The notes beneath the pieces are model-generated. The model was not told the origin of the DNA. It did not search any database and saw nothing but the letters and a program-made list of their open reading frames with translations. From assembly GCA_949318235.1 (NCBI GenBank), contig OX439129.1, positions 36,071,027-36,135,026 of the forward strand: a DNA stretch of 64,000 bases. The letters run 5' to 3'. The position numbers and the translations under genes are program-made. Origin of the DNA: Ecdyonurus torrentis (taxonomy: Eukaryota; Arthropoda; Insecta; Ephemeroptera; Heptageniidae). Every line of letters begins with the position of its first letter. Position 1 is the first letter of the stretch. Of this stretch, positions 26,765 to 37,700 are shown piece after piece.

Positions 26765-27124
26765 TATATCTATATAAGCAAATCGAAAATGAAAATTGAT
26801 GGTTAAAGCCAGGTTATAACAATGTAAAATGAGGACGATGTGACAAATTATTAAAATTACAATCTTTAGCAATCGACAATCGAGGTTTTTTTTTAGCAAT
26901 TAAGACGATGATGATGAGATCCCACGAGAGACGAAACCGAAGACAAAAGAGACAAAAATCTCCAACGTTTGAAATTTACCATAATATTTGCGGGCGCGGG
27001 AATGAACGGGACAATTGACAAACGAATTTCGCAATTTTTTTACTCTCCGCCAAAAAGCTACGGTTACGGTAATTTCTTATTATTTTTTCTCCATTCTAGA
27101 GTTCAGACTAATTTAATTAAAATA
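26765..27124 (+). promoter_or_regulatory. Presumed promoter and 5' UTR of NSMCE3
   Basis: The short gap between the TIR element and the start codon must hold the promoter. No TATA box at a fixed distance or strong initiator was identified. The reading frame of exon 1 is open upstream to an ATG at 26969, so a 52-residue N-terminal extension is formally possible. The residues encoded there are not NSE3-like, so ATG 27125 is preferred. Confidence 0.4.
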
Positions 27125-30100
27125 ATGAGTCAGCGCAGTAGAAATAAGCGTTTAAAAAGGCTTTTATTAGTCGATGATGATGGTCCATCACCCAAAAGCA
27201 GAAGAAGTAGTCAGACCACCAAGGTATGCATTTATCATTTATGAGAGATTTTATGTCCCATATTATCCTAATGTTTGTGCCCACTGCCCATGCCCATCAC
27301 ATGCATCGCGCATGGCACATTTGCCCACTTTTGGCAGTGGCACATTTGCCCACCTTAAAATTTTTTTGATTGAGCCTTCAGCACATTTAATTATATTATA
27401 CTTAACTATGATTTAAATATAATACTATGTATCATATACATATGTATACACTTTAATAATATTTACACTACATACTCGGTGGTATGATTTAGTGGTGTAT
27501 GTATGCATACATTCTCTTTCATAGAAAATTTTACTCTCTTGCCTTAGCGTGTAAAATTTTCTGTGAAAGAGTATGTACAATACCTATAAATCATATATGT
27601 ACATACATTATTTATTGTACAATTATAGGGTCGTGGTAAAGGGAAGTCACCAGCTCGGTCAACTGCAGGCACTCCTAAAGTAGGGAAATCTGCAACTCGA
27701 GCACCAAAAGGTGGATCCCAGGCATCGCCTGTACCTGGCACGTCTCAAAGAGAGTCTCAAGCACAAACGTCTATGACAGATTATCTGAAAACTGGGACAC
27801 AAAAGAAAGGAAAATTCAATCCTTTGCAAGCCGTAGAAGCATTGGAGTTAGCTCGTGGCTTTGCATTCTTTATTCTCACAGGATCATCTAACAAAACTCC
27901 TGTCAGTCGTCAAGATATAACAAAGTCTTTGATGACTAATCATGATTTAAAACATTATCCTCAAATTATTGAAAAAACAACCGAAATTATGCAAGATGTA
28001 AGTATATACCTCATACCATGCCAATTCATGGAGCTAGAAATTTTTGTAAACGTAGATAACGACTATATTTTACCATGAAATTGAGAGTTAATTGTATATT
28101 GCCAATAATTCTTTGTTTTTAGATATTTGGTCTCAAGTTGATTTCATCAGATGATAGACCACTTGCCAAAACTGACAAAATTCTTGTCGTCAATGCTCTT
28201 TCATCTGGAAAGTTCTTCCTCAAGCTGAAAAAGGCAGATGACATTGCTCATCGTTCATTCCTTTGTCTTCTTCTTTACTGTATTTTCATGGCAGGAGGAC
28301 GAATGTCAGAGGGTAAATATAATAGCTTAGTTATTATTAAGTAATTTTGAGATATTTTCATCACCTCGCTAAATTTAGGAAGGTGCTATTTGTTTAGATG
28401 TGCAGCATAATTTTAAAATTTTATTGAAAGAAACATATCACACTCTCGATGATTATACAAACCACCCTGAAAATTTGTGATGTCTTTATTTAGATATTGA
28501 CAGATACTATGCTTGTCATTGACTTGCACATTCATTAGTTTAAGTCTGAGAGAAATGTGTCTTATGTTAAAAGTATTTGTCCATTGACTATGCATTCTAG
28601 TCATAAAAATATTGAAGACGTGTATTTCTAAGGTTAAAGGGGTAGTCAACAATGGCTGTTTTGATAGTGGTCATCGTGTTATTAACCTCCTGAAAACACG
28701 ATCTCAAATTTTTAATTAATAACACGATGAGAGGAAAAGCCGTTTAGCAACCCCGAACCTACGTCACAGATACACCTTGCTCTCACGCTAGTTTGACGCA
28801 AGCTTGAGTTACTCTTATTTTTGCTCTTGCTACTTGACGTAATATTTTATGTATTTAAAATGTTTTTATGGCTGCAGATATGTAGTAAAATAATGTATGC
28901 AAAGGTAGGAGTAACTCCAGCTGATGCCAAGCCAGTGCGCAAGCAAGCAGTAGCTGTGACGTAGGTTCGGGGTCGCTAAATGGCTTTTGCTCTCAGGGCG
29001 TTAATTAAAATTTGGAGATTACGTTTTCGGGAGTTTAAATAACACGATGATCACTATTAAAAAAAATCCTTGTTGACTACTCCTTTAATGTTTTTACTCT
29101 TTTAAAGTATGGTATTGGTTCACCCTCTTAAATAATTTTTTAACATTACGAGTCCCATAAGGGTCAATGTTTTTTAAATGCCACTACTGCACTTTTGTTT
29201 GGAGCTCATTGTTAAGCTCCTGGTAATCCTGGTATGTCTATCAACTTCAAACAAACTTCTATGAGCACTTAAACACATGCTGACCTCTGTCTTAAAGTTC
29301 AAACCTAATGTGATCAGATGGCGTGCATTGTGAGACCCCCCCAAACAAAATAATAACCCAACCAAGAGGATGAGCAAATACCATATTTGATGCTATATAC
29401 TTTTCTCTTTAGGTTGTAAGTTGTAAGTGTAAGTTGTATAATTTTATTCATTATATTATTGTGTACTTTATTGATAAGAATCTATGTTTTAAGTTTGACG
29501 TGATCATGCATTTATGCCACTGATTGTAACAAAAATAGATAAATAAATAAATATTATAATGTCCACTCTACATATTGTAAAATTAAATTTTAATTCACTT
29601 AATTTATACTTTGTTGTAGAAGAGTTACTGGATTTCATCACTTACATGAAAATTGGACCATCAGACAATAATAATGAAGCCTTTGGCAATATTCCTCAGA
29701 GACTCAATGTAAGTCATTGTTACCACGTCTTTAGTAGAATATTATAAAGTACTGTATATTTATAAGGAAAGGATATCGGAAATCAGTCAGGGCCTTGCCG
29801 TAGTAAAAAGAGTCCTATAGTTTGGTGAAAACCTTGCTGGCACAGAGATAATAAACATATCGGACAGCTTTCAACAGTAAACTCAAGTGCTGAATAGTGT
29901 TACAGTTTCTGAAGCTATCCAATATGTCAATATGTGTTGTTTATCTCTATATTAGCAAGATTTACACCAAGCTTTAAGACTTTACAATGGTAAGGCTCAA
30001 GCTGGTTTCCTTTATCCTTTCCTTTTAAAATTATCACACCATACCAAGATGGTGTACTTTCCATGATACAGTATTATTAATTAAAGTTTTACCAGTTATA

Positions 30101-31510
30101 AAGTTGTAGTACTTAAATTAATCTAGGACTGATGTTATTTTTTCCAGACATACAAGACTCAAATGTACCTCAAGTATAGCAAAGACAAGACCACAGATCC
30201 ACCCACCACGATGATTGAATGGGGAGCTCGAGCTACTGCAGAGTGTAGCAAGGACCACATCATGAACTTCATCAAGCATGTATGTACTTTATTGTATTTT
30301 GTGCCACAGAGATTTAATTTTACACCATCAACTATTTCAGGCATTGTTTTATTGATAGCATTCTTTTAAATGCATACTCATTAATTTCATTGTATAATAA
30401 AAATGATTTGATAGAAAACGCATAGATTGATTGACAAATTTGGGGAATAGGAGTGTGGCTTTCTTTATTTTGATTGTTGCAACTATTTAAAAATTACAAC
30501 TTCAGTCGTAGAACACGTTGAACTAAAAACTTGTCTAAAGCCGAGTTCACAATACACTTTTTCTAAATGGAATTATTAATTATTTGATGAAAATAGCATG
30601 CATTTTTATGGAGCTCAGTTAACAATTCCAATTAGAAAAAACTTATTGTGAACAAGGCACGATATCCTAACATACCTGAATATCAATGTTGATTTGACCG
30701 GAGTAATTCTAATTTATTTTCCATCCACAAAAAGGTGGCTGCGTACTATGATGTCACAGCTTGCTTGTTTAATGCGAGTGTTGGACCAGGTGAGCAGTGA
30801 GGTCATAGTCCACATCCTTTTTTAGTGAATGACAAATAAATTAAACAGTGATATTCAGGTATGTTTAGGATATTAGACAACTTTTTTGTTCAGCGTGTTC
30901 TACGCCTTAAAGTTTAACTAGAGGTGGTAACTTACGGCCCAAAGAGGGTAGCTTTGTATGTGAGAGAAAAAATATTATAATCCAACCCGGAAATCACACA
31001 ACCTATTTAACCTTAAAGGAATAGACCGGAGAAAAACATAAGTATATATATCACAAAACACTTGATGGGATTTACATAAACAACATTAGTTTGTCTCAAG
31101 ACCCAACAGTAGCCCCGTAGCAATGATCAGAAAAATTGATTTATGCAACACGCACAACATTTTCATACTAATTTTTGCATGTTTCTGACGTCATAAACAT
31201 GAATTTTCACGTAAATTGCATACTTTACAGTTTTTTAACGCTCTCTGATAGGGTTACAATAAAATTCTGTTAAAAATTGTCATCAGTTTTGAAGATCCCA
31301 TTTTGTGTTTATTGATTAAAAGTACATGTTGTTTTATGTGGTCTATGGCTTTAACTGATATTATTTTTATTGATTATTATTATTATTTATTTATTGTTTT
31401 ATAATTTTCAGTTGTACCCTGAACTGCAGATGAGTGATTTAAGTAGACTGCAAATTAGTTCAGATAAATCAGAAGAATCTGAATCTGATTCTGGAAGTGG
31501 AGAAGATTAA
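27125..31510 (+). CDS. NSMCE3: NSMCE3/NSE3 (MAGE-family subunit of SMC5/6), six exons
   Basis: Exons: 27125-27223, 27629-27997, 28123-28312, 29620-29708, 30148-30279 and 31412-31510. All junctions are GT-AG and in phase, summing to 978 nt (325 aa; human NSMCE3 is 304). The MAGE homology domain occupies roughly residues 95-295. It contains the winged-helix signature FGLKLISSD, the hydrophobic CLLLYCIFMAGGRMSE segment (family: hydrophobic-IFMKGN-like), FGNIPQRLN, and YLKYSKDKTTDPP followed by EWGARATAE (family: YLEYR..TDP..EFQWGPR). NSE3 binds NSE1 and NSE4 and loads SMC5/6 on DNA for repair and replication-fork stability. The N-terminal tail (1-85) is basic and disordered, with QTSMTDYL at 79-86 resembling a PCNA-binding motif. 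The C-terminus is Ser/Asp/Glu-rich. Introns 1, 3, 4 and 5 contain mobile elements. Confidence 0.93.
27481..27593. repeat. Short hairpin element in NSMCE3 intron 1
   Basis: ATACATTCTCTTTCATAGAA plus AATTTTAC (from 27508) is the inverse of GTAAAATTTTCTGTGAAAGA plus GTATGTA (27551-27577). The outer bases are also partly inverted. It lies wholly in intron 1 and does not touch the splice sites. Confidence 0.6.
28638..29084. mobile_element. TTAA-flanked foldback MITE, family D
   Basis: It lies in NSMCE3 intron 3. The left end AGGGGTAGTCAACAATGG and right end CCTTGTTGACTACTCCT are inverted. Both abut TTAA (28634-28637, 29085-29088). The inner arms include CCCGAACCTACGTCACAG / CTGTGACGTAGGTTCGGGG. 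The ends resemble family A only in the AGG start and TTAA target, so it is a separate family using the same integration style. Confidence 0.82.
29764..30025. mobile_element. Foldback MITE, family E (NSMCE3 intron 4)
   Basis: The ends AAGGAAAGGATATCGGAAA and GGTTTCCTTTATCCTTTCCT are inverted. Inner arms such as TTTGGTGAAAACCTTGCTGG / TAGCAAGATTTACACCAAGC also pair. Related copies lie at 35715-35985 and 39806-40010. Confidence 0.7.
30502..30907. mobile_element. Family A MITE carrying a nested inverted repeat
   Basis: A diverged relative of the 12.0-kb element in NSMCE3 intron 5. The left part is GTCGTAGAACACGTTGAAC, the right end TTGTTCAGCGTGTTCTACGC followed by TTAA, and AACATACCTGAATATCAATG is shared. 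Inserted in the left arm is a second inverted repeat, roughly 30538-30660, with ends AAGCCGAGTTCACAATACAC and TTATTGTGAACAAGGCAC. It is younger than the host copy. Confidence 0.7.
31017..31350. mobile_element. TTAA-flanked MITE, family F
   Basis: It lies in NSMCE3 intron 5, just upstream of the last exon. The ends AGGAATAGACCGGAGAAAAA and TTTATGTGGTCTATGGCT are imperfect inverted repeats. Both abut TTAA (31013-31016 and 31351-31354). The interior is unstructured and AT-rich. Confidence 0.65.
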
Positions 31511-31552
31511 GATACTGGCCAGTAAAGTTGCTGGTGCTCGTCACTTATCCTA

Positions 31553-31558
31553 AATAAA
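31553..31558 (+). terminator. Polyadenylation signal of NSMCE3
   Basis: AATAAA 43 bases after the TAA stop, followed by T/TA-rich sequence. The position is plausible for a short 3' UTR. Confidence 0.55.
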
Positions 31559-32000
31559 TTTCTATTATTGTATAAGACTTAGAGTAAAATACTGAATTGT
31601 TTAATATAGATACAAGATAGTAGATACAAGAGATATCCTATTTTTTCACTTGTTCGTAAGATATAATATTGGGATACTTAAAAGATAGGATAGTTGACCC
31701 ACTAAAATAAATACAAGGTCACAATAGGCTTGCTTATAAACCTGCCCCCCCCCCCCTCCCCCAAATGCGAAATCTCATTTAAAACATATTTGTTGATAAA
31801 ATAATAAAATAATAAAAAAAAGTTTGTGAACAAGCTTACTGCTAATCAAAATTAATTTTGTTTATCAGTTCAGTGTAAATGATGGGTAGAATATAAAAAT
31901 ATTTAATATCCATTCTCATAATAACAAACAGACGAAACTCATGCAGTTTCTTTAGTATTTATTTGTATTATTTCAACAAGACAATTTCCTTTTATATGTA

Positions 32001-32160
32001 CACTCTTGGACTTCATAAAGTTAACATCAAAGACAATGCCGCTTCCTAAAGAATTCATTCATGATTTGGCAACTGCTGCTCTTACCTGACAATGTATTTT
32101 CTACCCTTTTCTTTAGAAAGCAGCATCATCTTTAATGTTAACTTTATGAAGTCCGTGAGT
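32001..32160. mobile_element. Short foldback element
   Basis: TTGGACTTCATAAAGTTAAC plus ATCAAAGA is inverted at TCTTTAATGTTAACTTTATG plus AAGTCC, with about 90 bp between them. It lies in the NSMCE3-NUDCD3 spacer. Confidence 0.65.
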
Positions 32161-32221
32161 TTACTTCAGTATGTTCGTTAGTTGGCTTAATGTCTCCAGC
32201 CTAGCTATTAGCTATAAGTAT

Positions 32222-32334
32222 GATTTGATAGTAAACCCATAGATAGATAGGAAAAATTGGGGAATGGAAAGCTCATACTAACTCCCATTCCCCAATTTTT
32301 CCTAATCTACCTATGCGTTTTACTATCAAATATT
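32222..32334. mobile_element. Hairpin MITE, family G
   Basis: GGAAAAATTGGGGAATGG and CCATTCCCCAATTTTTCC pair at the centre. The outer TTTGATAGTAAACCCATAG pairs with TATGCGTTTTACTATCAAA. A solitary half with the same sequence lies at about 30406-30457 in NSMCE3 intron 5. Confidence 0.7.
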
Positions 32335-32514
32335 TTTATTATCTTACATATTATTGCATAGTCGATTTTTCATTAATATTCATATAAGTATAATTATGGT
32401 TTAATAGTTTGCAGTTACCAAGAAATTGTATTTATTTTTTTATTTTTAGTCTTATGATAATTTAAAATTAAGATTTTTTTTGAGGGGGGGGGGATAAATA
32501 ACAATTTAAATGCT

Positions 32515-32628
32515 ACTGCTCCGGACAAAAGTTCCCGAACGATTTGTATAGCAACCCGCAACTACACTTATATTTATAAGAAAACAAAGCCACCCTGCCC
32601 CTTTTGAAAACTTTTGTCCAGAGCTAAG
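32515..32628. mobile_element. Short TIR element
   Basis: GCTCCGGACAAAAGTT and AACTTTTGTCCAGAGC are inverted ends of a roughly 114-bp non-coding segment. Confidence 0.6.
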
Positions 32629-33045
32629 TTAATTATGGACAAGAAATGTGTTTATTTTAAGTTTTCATCCCTCCTATTTCTTTAGTTATTTAGTAAGTTT
32701 AATTTTAGTTTTTCTCAGGTGTTTAAAATGCGATAATAAAATATAAAAATATCATTTAAAATTGTAAATTATGTTAGCCTTATTTTAAGATATAATTAAG
32801 GAAAGAAATGGACTTTGTGGCAATTGATTAATAAAATAACAATAATGTGTGATTCTATCGTCTTTTTATCAATCAATTAATTGAAAGATACTTTTTATTA
32901 AAGGTGCATCATCATTCAAATGTTTTCTATTTAATCAATAAATAAAAATAATAATAATTGAGCATTATAATTTAGCAATAATGGTTTTGCTGAACAAAAG
33001 TAACTGCATAAGAATGAGAATGTTAATGCACCTTTATTAATATTG

Positions 33046-33153
33046 ATGCTGTTTGTAAACCCTGTTTTCTGCTACTAAAATGACAATTGGCTATGGTTAA
33101 TAAAATGGAATGCACATTTTTTGGTGCAATAAAACAGAGTTTGCGAACAACAC
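33046..33153. mobile_element. 110-bp MITE, family H (copy 1)
   Basis: The ends GATGCTGTTTGTAAACCCTG and CAGAGTTTGCGAACAACACC are imperfect inverted repeats. A much better preserved copy with the same interior (CCTAAAATGAC..GGTTAATNAAATGGAATGC-type) lies at 52064-52180. Confidence 0.75.
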
Positions 33154-33159
33154 CATTAT

Positions 33160-34140
33160 ATTTACTATTTTTTTATTAACGTAATAAGGTGCCATTTCTG
33201 TATTATATGCAGGTAGAAAAATTATTTGAAAATAAAATAAAGGCTTTGCCATTAACGTACAACCAGATTTTATAATTTTCCAGTTTCTGCATGGTTAAGC
33301 CTCGCTCTCTATCTCGTTAATTTATTTTAATGACTTCTAAACTTAAATAAGAGTCTTCTTAATTTTTTCATTTGTAGTATTGTAGTTGTGATAAATGAAG
33401 TCATATAATTTGAGCTTCCTACACAGATTTTATGTATGGTTTAATTATCAAAATAAATGAAAACATTTCTCTAAACTAAAGGCTGACTTTTATTATTATT
33501 ATTATTTAAAAACTGAGACTTGTTACTGGGGTATTTATGTGTAAAAAGATTTGAAATAAAGACTCCTTAATAAATTGGGGTCTAGTAGGGGATATATTTA
33601 AATTGAATTACCCAGAAATAATAGTAAACCTTACTGATCGATACAATTTGTATAACATATATGTTCATAGAAAAATGAAAGAAATTATTATTATTTTTAG
33701 TTTGTCAATTTATTAAAAATTTATTTGTTGAATAAATTGTGACAAGTAAAGAAAAGCAATGTATGAGCTCTCATGTTTGTTGGTTATAACCACTTCCATA
33801 TTACAAATGCAATGTGTATGTGTGCATATCGACAAAGTCAAATAGCTTCTCATATATCAGAAAATGTATCATGCGACATTGAACCATAACTCTTCTCTTC
33901 ATTGAACTCGTAGTCACATAAAAAATTCTCACTTGGGAGAAAGTTATTTGACTTCATTGATATAGTTCCTAAGTCCAAACTTGGTAGAATCAAAAATCTA
34001 GTGTCGGCAGCTCATAAAAAGTTGACTACTTTTTGTCAGAATAGTATCTCCAGGTATATGTAATGATGTAGTTTGTTGTTTGCATATATAAAATTGTGAT
34101 GATATTTCAAAATTTCTACATGCATGAATGTTGACGGGTA
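33160..34140. other. AT-rich spacer between NSMCE3 and NUDCD3
   Basis: No gene or clear element was seen. Confidence 0.55.
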
Positions 34141-34149
34141 CGTAAACAT

Positions 34150-34266
34150 GGGGGCTGTTCCGTAAGCTCTCGTTTATTCACTTCTCGGTATCGAGATCCG
34201 TAAGGTCCAACAATGAATTCGGTTCCGAGAAGTGAAATGAAAGCTTACGGAACCCCCCCCCCCCCC
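34150..34266. mobile_element. GGGGGCTGTTCCGTAAGC hairpin element
   Basis: The left GGGGGCTGTTCCGTAAGC and right GCTTACGGAACCCCCC are inverted. The inner CACTTCTCGG / CCGAGAAGTG also pair. The right end runs into a poly-C tract. Confidence 0.65.
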
Positions 34267-34720
34267 CATATCATAATGTAAGCTAGGTTAGCGAACCTAA
34301 AGTATTTTTATTATTATCCTTTATACTTTATTATCAATTTTTTCCCTTTTATACAAATTACATCTACCAAATCACCAAAATGGCAAGAATACCATGATAT
34401 AGGGAGTGTTAAAGTGCACCATACTTTTATTAGCTACATTTAACTGTTAATCACTTTGCGCCCTCTTATATAAAATATAAATAATCCTGACTCTCCCAGC
34501 CTGACTCTCCTGGACCTGTCCTGGACTCTCTACCCACCCCGCACCACCCCTTCAATCTTTAAATTTTGTAAATTTCCCGCCATTTGAGAGCGCAGCTGCT
34601 GATGTTTGTAAACAAAAGTTTTCATGCGTTTTGTTTCATGCCGCCAAATCTGTGAACACGCTTTCTTGCTGATTTTCTCGCATTTCTTATAAATTAGAGA
34701 CTGAAAATTTATTTTTGCAA

Positions 34721-37700
34721 ATGGATAATTCGAGGGATGATATATTATTTGAAGTTTTATCAGATTCTGGACAAATAATTCAGTTTTTTGAGTCGGTATT
34801 TGGATTTCTATATCGCAGGTAAGACTCGCAGTTTTCATTGTAGTTTTAGGTCTTATTGTCTACCTTATTTCAAGCAATAAAAAGGCTTATATACGTATCT
34901 GATAAATAAATGATCTATTTCATTGATAAGTTTTTATCATTTTTCAGAACTGATTTTTTTAAAGTCCAGCAAAAACCTGATGAAGAATTTGGTTTCCCCC
35001 CTGGTGTTGCTGAGAGTCTGGTTTTGAAAATCTTCAAGCAATGGGAAAACTTGGCAAAGCAAGATGAGGTGCTAGAACAATTAAGCAGGTATACAGATAT
35101 TATATACATATTTATTTTTGTAACAAATGACATTTTTATATGCATACAAGGCAACACTTTCGTTCTGGACACATACATACTGTACTTCAATGCTTGTTCG
35201 TAAGCAGGTGAAGAGATCGCAATTTTCTACATGAATTTGTATACAATACGCTTTGTGTGTCAAGTTTTATGATTTCTTAATCTATCGATGAGATTATTGT
35301 TATTATGATTATATTATGTAAACTGGATGCTGAGGAATCTTTTAATCTACTAATGTTTTAATCATCAAAATGTAGCACCAAAGTACTCAATTATTGTATC
35401 TTATAAAACTTATTTCAGGCTAAAAAGTGATGGGATTGCTCCTCCTGCATGTCAAGAGCTTGAAATAAGAGACACCACATCACAGGATCATATAGAGACT
35501 GAGACTAAGAAACAGCCAATTTCACAGACTGAAGCATGTGCAGTGCAAGAGGAAAACGTAACTCAAAATACTAGGTACACATACTTTTATTGAAGATTAT
35601 AAACTGATTTTATTTCAAAATTCTACCAATGTAACTTTTCAACGCAAAGTATTTTGTTTTATAGAGTAGGTATAATTGTTAATCTGTGTATCAAACAATG
35701 TGTAAAATAATATGTAATCAAAGAAAAAGATAGGAGAAACCAACAAGCGCCTTACCACGATGAGGTCCGTTGCTTGGTGAAAATCTTGATGGCACAGGTT
35801 ACACACATATTTACAAGTTATAAGGCGTTGTTCACTCTAAGCAACTGGAGAAGAGGGCTGTTGCCCTCGAAACGCCTTAAAACTTGTAAATATTTGTGTA
35901 AACTATGCCATCACGATTTTCACCAAGCTACAGACCTCATCGTGGTAAGGCGCTTGTTGATTTCTCCTATCCTTTTCTTTGATTATTAATTCAAACCGAA
36001 ATAGTTTTTGCCTTTCCTAATTCATTACAATATGTAAAATAATGTATACAGACAGAAGGTCCTTTGGCCAAAAGGCTCAAGGATAAAAGAGCCTTCCTGT
36101 GCGCAGCTCGACGCTGTGAGCACAGCCAGGTCTTTTGTCGGAGGGCCTTTTGGTTGAGCACCTTCTGACAGACATTTGTAAAAAGACCGAGTTATTTTAT
36201 TATTAATAAGTTTAAAAAAAAATATTTAGAAAATAGTTGGTAGAGATTAGAGCACGTTGAATTGAAAATTAATAAAACGCGAAAATTCTCTAATTTAAAT
36301 AGTAAATTGGGACTAGGGATCAAATATTCTAGCTTGAGCTAGTTAAAAAGTAGACGTTAAAGGGATGGAGGTATAGTGTCAAAATAAAATACGATGTGCC
36401 TAGCATCTCACGTTCTCACACTACGTCAAAGACACAACATTATAAAACAGCATCAGACTTACTCTTTGCCTTAGACCGGTTTCGTCCTTTACCTAGGACT
36501 CATCAGTAAGGCTCGGCAGAGAGCTCTGTACAGCTAGAGATGGCTCACACCACATCTGCTAACTGACTGAGCTGAGGAAGCAAGTGGCAGTCGCGTTTTT
36601 ATACGCGATGCCCCCGCAGCTGCACGCGCTAATTGGTTAAAATCGCGCGCGCAAACTCGGCTTGCTGTTTAAAACCTCTCATCCTCACACTGTAATATAA
36701 AATCGTGTCTAAGAGGGGTGTAAGACAGGCAGCCAGCAAGCAATAGTGTCCTCCCTCACTTCCCAGAGTTCCCCAACTCTAGAAAGATCGCGAGAGCACT
36801 ACGCCTACCGACTGCACAGTATCGTGATTCACGCTAGTTACATCGCTTTATATGTTGACACTGGGGTAGGAAAAGCAAAAAGATGATAGAGTAGGAGAGA
36901 TAGAATAAATATTATGCGCTTTGGCATATAGTTTAATTAATTTAGTACGTGCTCTTATTGACGTTGGCAAGTAAAAGGGCCGAATAAAATAAAAATGAAA
37001 GAATATTATTTACAAAAGCTTAAAATTAAAACAAAAAGATCGACTTGGCGATAATATGCGTATTAGGAAAAAACCATCGCGGTTAGTATTAATAAGTTTA
37101 AAAAAAATATTTAGAAAATAGTTGGTAGAGATTAGAGCACGTTGAATTGAAAATTAATAAAACGCGAAAATTCTCTAATTTAAATAGTAAATTGGGACTA
37201 GGGATCAAATATTCTAGCTTGAGCTAGTTAACTAACCTCCATCCCTTTAACGTCTACTTTTTAACTAGCTCAAGCTAGAATATTTGATCCCTAGTCCCAA
37301 TTTACTATTTAAATTAGAGAATTTTCGCGTTTTATTAATTTTCAATTCAACGTGCTCTAATCTCTACCAACTATTTTCTAAATATTTTTTTAAAACTTAT
37401 TAATACTAACCGCGATGGTTTTTTCCTAATACGCTTATTTTATTATTATTATATCATTTTACATTCCAGTTTGTATTCATATAAAATAAATGAATTAATG
37501 TTATATATATATATATATATATATTTCAGATTACAAGCCAAAAGCTCTGAAGGCTTCAATGGTGCAGTGAGAGAGGGCTACAGCTGGAGTCAAAGCATAA
37601 GTGACATTGATATTGCTGTAGACGTCCCAATAGAAGTTGCTCGTGCTAAGCAAGTGATTGTAGAAATCACTGCTGTTGGACTCAAAGTGAGCTTAGCAGG

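Noticed and set aside
26905..26945. Hammerhead-like words GATGATGAGATC and GAGACGAAACC upstream of NSMCE3
   Set aside because: The core position C3 is not C, stem II cannot pair, and no stem I partner exists. It is chance similarity in a GAT-repeat patch.
26969..27124. In-frame upstream ATG extending NSMCE3 by 52 residues
   Set aside because: The extra residues are not NSE3-like, whereas the product from ATG 27125 already slightly exceeds the usual family length. It is still formally possible.
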